In this document: in pieces, positions 6,412 to 11,455 of the stretch
Position numbering within the stretch: the first letter of the stretch is position 1
How the letters are laid out: every line of letters starts with the position of its first letter
NCBI GenBank assembly: GCA_017521065.1
Contig: JAFXEA010000124.1
Coordinates: 1-11,455, forward strand
Direction: 5' to 3'
From: Kiritimatiellia bacterium
Lineage (GTDB): Bacteria; Verrucomicrobiota; Kiritimatiellia; RFP12; UBA1067
DNA length: 11,455 nucleotides
Translations under genes and position numbers: made by a program
Notes under the pieces: model-generated
The model's input: only the letters and a program-made list of their open reading frames with translations
The model's database searches: none
Told to the model about the DNA's origin: nothing

Positions 6412-7062
6412 ATGAAAACGCAGATACTTCCATCGCTTCTCGCCGCCGATTTCGGACGGCTCGCCGATGAGATCCTCCGTGCCGAAGCTTCCGGTGCGGA
6501 GGCGCTCCATCTTGACGTGATGGACGCGCATTTCGTCCCGAACCTTTCGTTCGGACCAGACGTGGTCGCGCTCGCCGCCAGGATCGCGCCGGGATTCTAC
6601 CGCAACGTCCATCTGATGATGACGCGTCCCGACCTGTATCTTGATGCCTTTGCGAAGGCGGGGGCGCAGACCATACAGATCCACGTGGAGGCCGACTGTG
6701 ACATCCACACGCAGCTCAAGCGCATCCGCACCATGGGGCTGAAGAACGCAATCGTGATCAATCCCGAAACGCCGGTCGAACATCTTTTCCCGTATCTGGA
6801 TGAGATCGACGAAGCACTTGTGATGACCGTCCATCCCGGATATGGCGGACAGAAGTTCATCGAGGATTGCATGCCGAAGGTCGAGACGCTGCGCAGGATG
6901 CGTCCTGGTCTTGACATCATGGTGGATGGCGGAATAAACGCTGAGACCGCGCTCATTGCGGCAAAGGCCGGCGCGAACCAGTTCGTCGCCGGGTCGTATC
7001 TCTTCAAGCAGGCGGACATGAAGTCCGCCGTCGATGCCATGCGTACAGGGGTTTCCAGATGA
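6412..7062 (+). CDS. rpe: Ribulose-phosphate 3-epimerase
   Basis: The 216-residue TIM-barrel enzyme interconverts ribulose 5-phosphate and xylulose 5-phosphate in the pentose phosphate pathway. Signature motifs are all present: S-L-L-A-A-D-F, L-H-L-D-V-M-D-A-H-F-V-P-N with metal ligands His33 and Asp35, V-H-L-M-M with His67, the phosphate-loop region M-T-V-H-P-G-Y-G-G-Q-K-F, and V-D-G-G-I-N with Asp172, the second catalytic acid. Length is normal for the family. Twelve bases separate it from purH, with no strong Shine-Dalgarno sequence (AAAAAACGCGCC), so translation may depend on coupling. Its stop overlaps the folE start by four bases (ATGA). Confidence 0.96.
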   Translation: MKTQILPSLLAADFGRLADEILRAEASGAEALHLDVMDAHFVPNLSFGPDVVALAARIAPGFYRNVHLMMTRPDLYLDAFAKAGAQTIQIHVEADCDIHTQLKRIRTMGLKNAIVINPETPVEHLFPYLDEIDEALVMTVHPGYGGQKFIEDCMPKVETLRRMRPGLDIMVDGGINAETALIAAKAGANQFVAGSYLFKQADMKSAVDAMRTGVSR

Positions 7063-7640
7063 AGAAGACAGCAAAGAAAGAGCCGAACCAGAAGAAGATC
7101 GCGGAACTCGTAAAGTCACTGCTCGTTGAGCTTGGCGAAGATCCTGAGCGCGAAGGGTTGAAGAAGACCCCTGAACGCGTGGCGAAGTCTCTCACCTATC
7201 TTACGCGCGGATACCGCCAGAGCGTCAAGGCCGTAGTGAACGGTGCATATTTCACCAGCGGCACGAACCACATGGTGATTCTCAAGAACATCGAGCTCTA
7301 TTCTATGTGCGAGCACCATATGCTGCCGTTCTACGGTTCATGCGCCATCGGCTACATCTCCAAGGGCAAGGTGCTTGGCGTCTCGAAGCTGGCTCGCATT
7401 GTCGATATGTATGCGCGCCGTCTCCAGATTCAGGAGCGCCTCACCGAGCAGATTGCGGACGCAATCATGAAGGAGGCGAACGCCGAAGGCGTCGGCGTTA
7501 TCATAAAGGCAAAGCATCTCTGCATGATGATGCGCGGTGTCGAAAAGCAGAATTCGGAGATGGTCACATCCGCAGTGCTGGGCTCATTCCGTTCGGACGA
7601 GAAGGTGCGCGGCGAATTTCTCTCTTTGGTGAATGGATAA
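7059..7640 (+). CDS. folE: GTP cyclohydrolase I
   Basis: The 193-residue protein converts GTP to dihydroneopterin triphosphate, the first step of folate and pterin synthesis. Zinc ligands Cys84, His87 (in M-C-E-H-H) and Cys155 have the same 71-residue spacing as in the well-studied enzyme, and catalytic His86 and His153 are in place. The motifs T-P-E-R-V-A-K, L-P-F-Y-G and L-G-V-S-K-L-A-R-I-V are typical. The Lys-rich N-terminus (M-K-K-T-A-K-K) is a short extension. The gene starts inside the last codons of rpe through an ATGA overlap and runs into the first codons of gmk, so it is embedded in a translationally coupled operon. Confidence 0.97.
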   Translation: MKKTAKKEPNQKKIAELVKSLLVELGEDPEREGLKKTPERVAKSLTYLTRGYRQSVKAVVNGAYFTSGTNHMVILKNIELYSMCEHHMLPFYGSCAIGYISKGKVLGVSKLARIVDMYARRLQIQERLTEQIADAIMKEANAEGVGVIIKAKHLCMMMRGVEKQNSEMVTSAVLGSFRSDEKVRGEFLSLVNG

Positions 7641-8250
7641 GGCAATGGAAAAGAAGACAAAACCTCTCTTCATCGTGATGAGCGCACCTTCGGGCTGCGG
7701 CAAGTCAACGCTCATAGATCTGCTCCTTCAGGAGTACTGCGATCTTCAGTATTCCATCTCCTGCACCACGCGTGAACCGCGCGGCGAGGAGGAGGATGGC
7801 ATAGACTACCATTTCATGCCGGTTGAGCGCTTCAAGGAGCTTCTCGCGGAGAATGCGTTCCTTGAACACGCCGAAGTGCACGGCAACTACTACGGCACCT
7901 TGAAGGGGCCAATCGAGGAAGTGCTTGCCGAGGGCAATTCTATGATCCTCGACATCGATGTCGTAGGTGCGGCGAAGGTGCGCGACTACGTGCGCAAGCT
8001 GCCGCCGACCGATCCGCTCCGCGACGGATACGTTGACATCTTCATCAATCCGCCGGACATGCAGACTTTGCGCGAGCGTCTTGAAGGCCGCGGAACTGAC
8101 GCGCCGGAGGTGATTGAGCGCCGTCTTGCAAACGCGGAAGGGGAGATCGCCCGCGCCGACGAGTACATGTTCCAGGTTACGAACGACGACCTCACGATAG
8201 CGTACAAGAAGCTTTGCGATCTCATAGACGTGAAGTCAGGGCGGATGTGA
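7633..8250 (+). CDS. gmk: Guanylate kinase
   Basis: This cytoplasmic enzyme phosphorylates GMP (and dGMP) to GDP with ATP. The P-loop S-A-P-S-G-C-G-K-S-T lies at residues 17-26 and the GMP-binding region S-I-S-C-T-T-R-E-P-R at 41-50, with D-G-x-D-Y-H-F after it and the I-L-D-I-D-V-V-G-A strand at 105-113. The usual lid and R-R-L-A-N-A-E segments follow. A small insertion (around residues 123-134) precedes the D-I-F-I-N-P-P strand. The start is uncertain: ATG 7633 overlaps folE by eight bases, while ATG 7645 (M-E-K-K) has AAGG just upstream; the first 16 residues are not needed for the fold. Family length is about 200, matching either. rpoZ, which often follows gmk, is absent. Confidence 0.95.
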   Translation: MDKAMEKKTKPLFIVMSAPSGCGKSTLIDLLLQEYCDLQYSISCTTREPRGEEEDGIDYHFMPVERFKELLAENAFLEHAEVHGNYYGTLKGPIEEVLAEGNSMILDIDVVGAAKVRDYVRKLPPTDPLRDGYVDIFINPPDMQTLRERLEGRGTDAPEVIERRLANAEGEIARADEYMFQVTNDDLTIAYKKLCDLIDVKSGRM

Positions 8251-8771
8251 TGAAGGTCGTTCTTGGAGTGACGGGGTCGATTGCGGCCTACAAGGCATGT
8301 GAGCTGGTAAGGCTCTTTGTCAGGCGCGGCGACGATGTGCGCGTTGTCATGACCGCCGCCGCACGGGAATTCGTGACGCCGCTCACGTTCCAGACGCTTT
8401 CCCGCAATCCTGTGGGGATTGACCAGTTTGCGCTGCCGACGGAATGGAAGCCAGAGCACATCGCGTATGCCGATGCCGATGTTGTCGTCGTGGCTCCCGC
8501 CACGGCGAACATCATCGCCAAGATGGCGCATGGGCTTGCGGATGATCTTCTCTCATCCACGCTTCTTGCCACCCGTTCGCCTGTTTTCTTGGCTCCGGCG
8601 ATGAACGACGGGATGTGGGACAATCCGGCGACGCAGGCGAATATCGAAATGCTGAAATCGCGTGGTGTGCGTTTCATCGATCCCGATTCCGGCGAGCTTG
8701 CATGCGGGACCGAGGGCAAGGGACGCTTTGCCGTCCCTGAAAAGATCTGCAAGGCGGTCAGCGGCATTTGA
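8250..8771 (+). CDS. coaC: Phosphopantothenoylcysteine decarboxylase, stand-alone flavoprotein (CoaC domain)
   Basis: The product is a 173-residue flavoprotein of the HFCD family. It starts with G-V-T-G-S-I-A-A-Y-K, has the catalytic His70 in E-H-I-A-Y-A-D-A-D, the FMN-side A-P-A-T-A-N segment, P-A-M-N at 116-119, and the substrate-clamp A-C-G-T-E-G-K-G-R with Cys152. It should decarboxylate 4'-phosphopantothenoylcysteine to 4'-phosphopantetheine in CoA synthesis. In most bacteria this domain is fused to the CoaB ligase (~400 residues in total); here the frame ends after the CoaC domain, and what follows is a promoter. The start at 8250 shares one base with the gmk stop (TGATG), with GGGCGG upstream, and replaces a longer reading that would begin inside gmk. 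A related peptide or pantothenoyl-type decarboxylase is possible but less likely. Confidence 0.9.
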   Translation: MKVVLGVTGSIAAYKACELVRLFVRRGDDVRVVMTAAAREFVTPLTFQTLSRNPVGIDQFALPTEWKPEHIAYADADVVVVAPATANIIAKMAHGLADDLLSSTLLATRSPVFLAPAMNDGMWDNPATQANIEMLKSRGVRFIDPDSGELACGTEGKGRFAVPEKICKAVSGI

Positions 8772-8830
8772 TGAGAAAAGGGATACTGGGTCTGTTGCCA
8801 TGAAAGACGCAGCATCCACGATTGGCAGTA

Positions 8831-8839
8831 TGCTATAAT
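8831..8839 (+). promoter_or_regulatory. Extended -10 promoter, apparently leaderless, of the deoA gene
   Basis: TGC-TATAAT is a perfect extended -10 element. The ATG at 8847 is only seven bases past it, where transcription would normally begin. No -35 box at proper distance and no ribosome binding site are visible, so the mRNA is probably leaderless. It separates a second transcription unit from the coaC operon. Confidence 0.65.
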
Positions 8840-8846
8840 TTACGGC

Positions 8847-10163
8847 ATGGAAACGCCAGTAAAGATTCTGCTCGACCGGAAACGCGAGGGATGCGAACTC
8901 CCTTCTTCCGATATACACGACCTGATCGCCGCCTACACCAGAGGTGAGGTGCCGGACTACCAGATGGCTGCGTTCGCCATGGCGGTGTGCTGCAATGGGA
9001 TGACTGGTGCGGAAACGCTGGCGCTCACCGAGGCGATGCGTGATTCGGGCGACAAAATGGACTGGTCGGATGTTTCTCGTCCTACGGCAGACAAGCACTC
9101 CACCGGAGGCGTCGGCGACAAGCTCTCCCTCATCATTCAGCCGCTTGCGGCAAGTTGCGGAGTTGCGGTGCCGTCTCTCACGGGACGCGGTCTCGGTCTT
9201 ACCGGCGGAACCGCGGACACGCTAGAATCCATACCCGGATACAACGCCTCGCTCACCCTTGCGGATTTCAAGAAAGTGGTAGCGTCCTGCGGTTGCTCCA
9301 TGACCGTCCAGACGGCGGAGATTGCACCTGCGGACAAGAAACTGTATGCGTTGCGCGATGTTACCGGCACGGTTCCTTCCATCCCCTTGATTGTGGCTTC
9401 AATTCTTTCGAAGAAGTTGGCTGAAGGTGCGGAAACTCTCGTGTTTGACGTTAAGTGCGGCCGAGGCGCATTCATGAAGACGCGCGAGCAGGCGGTGGCG
9501 CTCGCCAATGCCCTTGTCAGCGGCGCGAAAGGGGCGGGGCGCAAGGCGTCCGCACTTGTGACTTCAATGGATGAGCCTCTCGGTTTCGCGGTCGGCAATG
9601 CGCTTGAGGTTAAGGAGTCGATAGATGTCCTGAAGGGCGAAGGGCGGCATCCCGCCGACATCATTGAGCTTTCCGTAGAGTTCGCGGCAAGGATGGTTGC
9701 GTTGTCGAAAGGCACTGCACTTGATGTTGCCAGAAAGGAATGCCATGACAATTTGAAGAATGGCAAAGCGTATGCGGTGTTCGCTGAAATGGTGAAGCTT
9801 CATGGCGGCAATCTGGCGGAGTTCGAACGGATATATGCAGAAGGAGGCGGAGCTTCGTCTGTGGAGGTGCTCGCGCCGGTCTCGGGCTTTATCTTGGACA
9901 TCGATGCCGAAACGGTGGCACGGGCGGCGTTCAATCTTGGTGCAGGTCGCGCAAAGACCGATGATGCGATTGATATGTCCTCTGGCGTTCTGCTTTCTGT
10001 GGTCCATGGCGACAGGGTGGAGAAGGGACAGCCCCTTGCGAAGCTCTTTGCAAAGGATCGCTCTGCGCTTCTTGATGTCGAGGCGAAGTCGCTTGCGGAG
10101 GCATTTGTCATTTCGGAAGAGTTTCCGTCTGTCCGTCGTCTAATCATAGAGGAGATTCAATAA
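8847..10163 (+). CDS. deoA: Thymidine / pyrimidine-nucleoside phosphorylase
   Basis: At 438 residues this matches the family length. It phosphorolyses thymidine (or pyrimidine nucleosides in general) to base and pentose 1-phosphate in nucleoside salvage. The phosphate-binding loop D-K-H-S-T-G-G-V-G-D-K holds His84, and Arg170, Ser185 and Lys189 line up, one position earlier, with the base-contacting residues of the E. coli enzyme. The C-terminal domain has the usual A-P-x-S-G and L-G-A-G-R-A-K-T motifs. Two positions differ from the common pattern: G-L-G-L-T-G-G-T (Leu118, usually His) and T-V-P-S-I-P (Pro177, usually Asp). These may shift substrate choice, so the specific name is less certain than the family. 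The ATG is leaderless; I see no in-frame ATG between it and the preceding gene. The stop shares one base with the next start. Confidence 0.93.
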   Translation: METPVKILLDRKREGCELPSSDIHDLIAAYTRGEVPDYQMAAFAMAVCCNGMTGAETLALTEAMRDSGDKMDWSDVSRPTADKHSTGGVGDKLSLIIQPLAASCGVAVPSLTGRGLGLTGGTADTLESIPGYNASLTLADFKKVVASCGCSMTVQTAEIAPADKKLYALRDVTGTVPSIPLIVASILSKKLAEGAETLVFDVKCGRGAFMKTREQAVALANALVSGAKGAGRKASALVTSMDEPLGFAVGNALEVKESIDVLKGEGRHPADIIELSVEFAARMVALSKGTALDVARKECHDNLKNGKAYAVFAEMVKLHGGNLAEFERIYAEGGGASSVEVLAPVSGFILDIDAETVARAAFNLGAGRAKTDDAIDMSSGVLLSVVHGDRVEKGQPLAKLFAKDRSALLDVEAKSLAEAFVISEEFPSVRRLIIEEIQ

Positions 10164-10999
10164 TGAAAAGAATGTTGATTTCGTTTTGTCTGGCTGCCGC
10201 GTCTGCGGCAATTGCTGATACATCGGCTAATTACCCTGTCAATGCCATGAACAGGATGCTTGAGGTCGAGTGCGCGAAGCGTGGAATTACGATTGTCGAC
10301 TATCATGTTCACATTCGAGGAGGGATGACTCCGGAGCTTGCGGCAGAACGTGAGAAGGCCTGGATTGTCCGGTCTAGCGCGATGGACAACCATGGGCGCG
10401 AGTGGGATACGAAAAACGATTCCCAACTCCTCAAGTTCGCGGAGAAAGCGAAGGCTGTTTCGTGCAGGATGCCGGTCGGCATCCAGGTGAACGACCGCGA
10501 CTGGTTCAGGCAGATTGCCCCGTCGACGCGCGAGAAGTTCGACTTCATCCTTGCCGATACGATGATCATGGGCAAGCGTGCGGATGGCCGGGATAACCGT
10601 CTTTGGCAGCCGCAGACCATCGATGATCCAGAGAAGTGGATGAAGGAATATTTTGCGCACAACATGCGGATCCTTGACGAGCCGATATCCATTCTCGCGA
10701 ATCCTACATATCTGCCGATGGAGCTGGCCGACAGATACGACAGCCTCTGGACTGATGAGCGTATGCGCAGGCTCATAGAAAAGGCGGTCAAGAAGGGGGT
10801 GGCGCTTGAGATACAGGCAGGCTCGCCGTATCCGCGTCCTAGATTCCTGCTCATGGCCAAGCGAATGGGTGCGAAATTCTCTTTCGGCACGAACAATTTC
10901 GACAGCAAGCCGAAAGACCTTTCCCGTTGGCTTGAGGCTATAACATGGCTTGACCTGCAGGCTTCCGACATATGGACGCCCGCATGCCTGAAGAAATGA
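10163..10999 (+). CDS. Exported TIM-barrel metal-dependent hydrolase-like protein (PHP-like H-x-H)
   Basis: This 278-residue protein begins with a signal peptide (charged M-K-R, hydrophobic 4-17, likely cleavage after A-I-A). D-Y-H-V-H at 46-50 is the H-x-H metal motif of PHP and amidohydrolase TIM barrels, followed by R-G-G-M-T-P-E. N-H-G at 76-78, a G-I-Q-V-N-D-R-D-W-F strand, L-E-I-Q-A-G at 215-220 and F-G-T-N-N-F-D at 241-247 continue the strand pattern. In standard PHP enzymes the last motif is usually F-G-S-D-x-H; here Asp and His are replaced, so the metal site may be incomplete or different. The start overlaps the deoA stop (TAATG) and has AGGAGA upstream, so the pair is co-translated. 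Substrate unknown; a link to nucleoside or sugar-phosphate salvage is only suggested by position, and the export signal argues against it. Confidence 0.7.
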   Translation: MKRMLISFCLAAASAAIADTSANYPVNAMNRMLEVECAKRGITIVDYHVHIRGGMTPELAAEREKAWIVRSSAMDNHGREWDTKNDSQLLKFAEKAKAVSCRMPVGIQVNDRDWFRQIAPSTREKFDFILADTMIMGKRADGRDNRLWQPQTIDDPEKWMKEYFAHNMRILDEPISILANPTYLPMELADRYDSLWTDERMRRLIEKAVKKGVALEIQAGSPYPRPRFLLMAKRMGAKFSFGTNNFDSKPKDLSRWLEAITWLDLQASDIWTPACLKK

Positions 11000-11055
11000 T
11001 GGATGAAGTGCCTAGTGATATTTTTAAATTAAGCATTCCATATATGGATGAACTG

Positions 11056-11064
11056 TGATATACT
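11056..11064 (+). promoter_or_regulatory. Extended -10 promoter, near-leaderless, of the serine hydrolase gene
   Basis: TGA-TATACT stands ten bases before the ATG at 11075, so the leader would be five bases or fewer and has no ribosome binding site. The downstream TTTACGCC is almost identical to TTTACGGC after the deoA promoter, suggesting a shared promoter/start architecture. Confidence 0.6.
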
Positions 11065-11074
11065 TTACGCCATT

Positions 11075-11455
11075 ATGAAAACGAACGGAATACTATTTTC
11101 TTCTTTGCTTGCCATGTTGGCGGTTGCCGGCTGTGCTTCGTCTGGTGTTGTCAGCACATCGGGCACTGATTTCGCTGAGAAGGCTCTTGCGCAGTATGTG
11201 GAGAAGGGTGAACTTCCCGGTGCAATAAGCGTTTTCTACAAGGATGGGGTTCAGGAGGTCGCTTGCATTGGATATGCCGATGTCGAGAAGAAGCGTCCGA
11301 TCAAGCTTGATAACGTCTTCATGCAGTGCTCCCAGACCAAGGGCTTTTGCGGTGTTACGGTTGCGATTCTCGTTGAAGAGGGCAAATTGAACCTTGATGA
11401 CCCTGTTTCCAAGTATCTCCCGGAGTTCGGTGAGCTTTGGGTGCAGGAATCGCAG
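11075..11455 (+). CDS. Lipoprotein serine hydrolase, beta-lactamase/penicillin-binding family (3' end outside window)
   Basis: The first 127 residues are visible; the frame is still open at the window edge. A lipoprotein signal peptide ends in V-A-G-C with Cys20, so the mature protein is probably anchored in a membrane facing the periplasm. G-E-L-P-G-A and a G-Y-A-D-V segment precede M-Q-C-S-Q-T-K-G, which is the S-x-x-K motif with nucleophile Ser86 and Lys89. E-E-G-K-L-N-L-D-D-P-V-S-K-Y-L-P is the classic following helix of class C-like serine hydrolases (EstB/AmpC/D-Ala-D-Ala carboxypeptidase group). True antibiotic hydrolysis cannot be claimed; most such proteins are esterases or peptidases. 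The Y-x-N and H/K-x-G motifs lie beyond the window. The start is fixed by the promoter right upstream. Confidence 0.88.
   Translation, partial: MKTNGILFSSLLAMLAVAGCASSGVVSTSGTDFAEKALAQYVEKGELPGAISVFYKDGVQEVACIGYADVEKKRPIKLDNVFMQCSQTKGFCGVTVAILVEEGKLNLDDPVSKYLPEFGELWVQESQ

Noticed and set aside
5611..7119. 502-residue minus-strand open frame
   Set aside because: It lies opposite purH and rpe, whose motifs are unmistakable on the + strand. Its Arg/His/Val/Leu-rich composition is typical of an antisense shadow in GC-rich coding DNA.
8214..8249. Upstream start of coaC inside gmk
   Set aside because: The extra 12 residues are an out-of-frame reading of the gmk end. The family begins at M-K-V-V-L-G at 8250, coupled through TGATG.
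11075..11455. Antibiotic-resistance beta-lactamase
   Set aside because: Only the S-x-x-K region is visible, and it fits the broad serine hydrolase family equally well, most of which do not degrade beta-lactams.

Overview
The window is a bacterial chromosome fragment in which every gene I can support lies on the + strand. Secreted carbohydrate-active proteins carry a two-part repeat (an N-x-L-Y-x-A-Y module, then a lamin-G-like module ending in a G-F-x-D-R-V motif), and the promoters are extended -10 boxes almost touching the start codon. Together with the housekeeping gene content, these suggest an uncultured gut-type member of the Verrucomicrobiota/Kiritimatiellota/Lentisphaerota group. That placement is inference from protein style, not a measured result.

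Region 1 (1-4189) is visibly AT-richer than the rest. It encodes a large secreted-type protein, entering from the left edge, that joins the tail of an alpha/beta-hydrolase (esterase-like) domain to two tandem ~307-residue repeats. Twelve bases later comes a secreted clan GH-A (GH5-like) glycoside hydrolase with a C-terminal beta-sandwich-like domain. The pair looks like a small esterase plus glycosidase module for breaking down decorated polysaccharide.

Region 2 (4190-5718) is about 1.5 kb with almost no protein coding. It holds two tandem Rho-independent terminators, a nested repeat array (39-bp units, two of which carry an ~82-bp hairpin insert ending in four 9-bp repeats, plus a diverged copy in inverse orientation at 5235-5304), one plausible 43-residue small membrane/lipoprotein gene, and a set of dyad repeats with a 23-bp period. 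A TGn-TATAAT promoter then drives the next operon.

Region 3 (5719-8771) is a tightly packed, GC-rich housekeeping operon: a stand-alone IMP cyclohydrolase (purH N-terminal domain only), rpe, folE, gmk and a stand-alone coaC-type flavoprotein. Four of the five genes are joined by overlaps or short gaps typical of translational coupling. The theme is nucleotide and cofactor supply (IMP, pentose phosphate, folate/pterin precursor, GDP, CoA).

Region 4 (8772-11455) has its own promoter. It contains a pyrimidine-nucleoside/thymidine phosphorylase that appears to be leaderless, a one-base-overlapping exported H-x-H metal-hydrolase-like protein, and, from another near-leaderless promoter, the first 127 residues of a lipoprotein serine hydrolase of the beta-lactamase/penicillin-binding fold, cut by the right edge.

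No defence system, CRISPR array, tRNA or rRNA gene is visible. The least explained parts are the nested repeat array with its inverted copy, the 23-bp dyad repeats and small ORF next to it, and the near-leaderless promoters.
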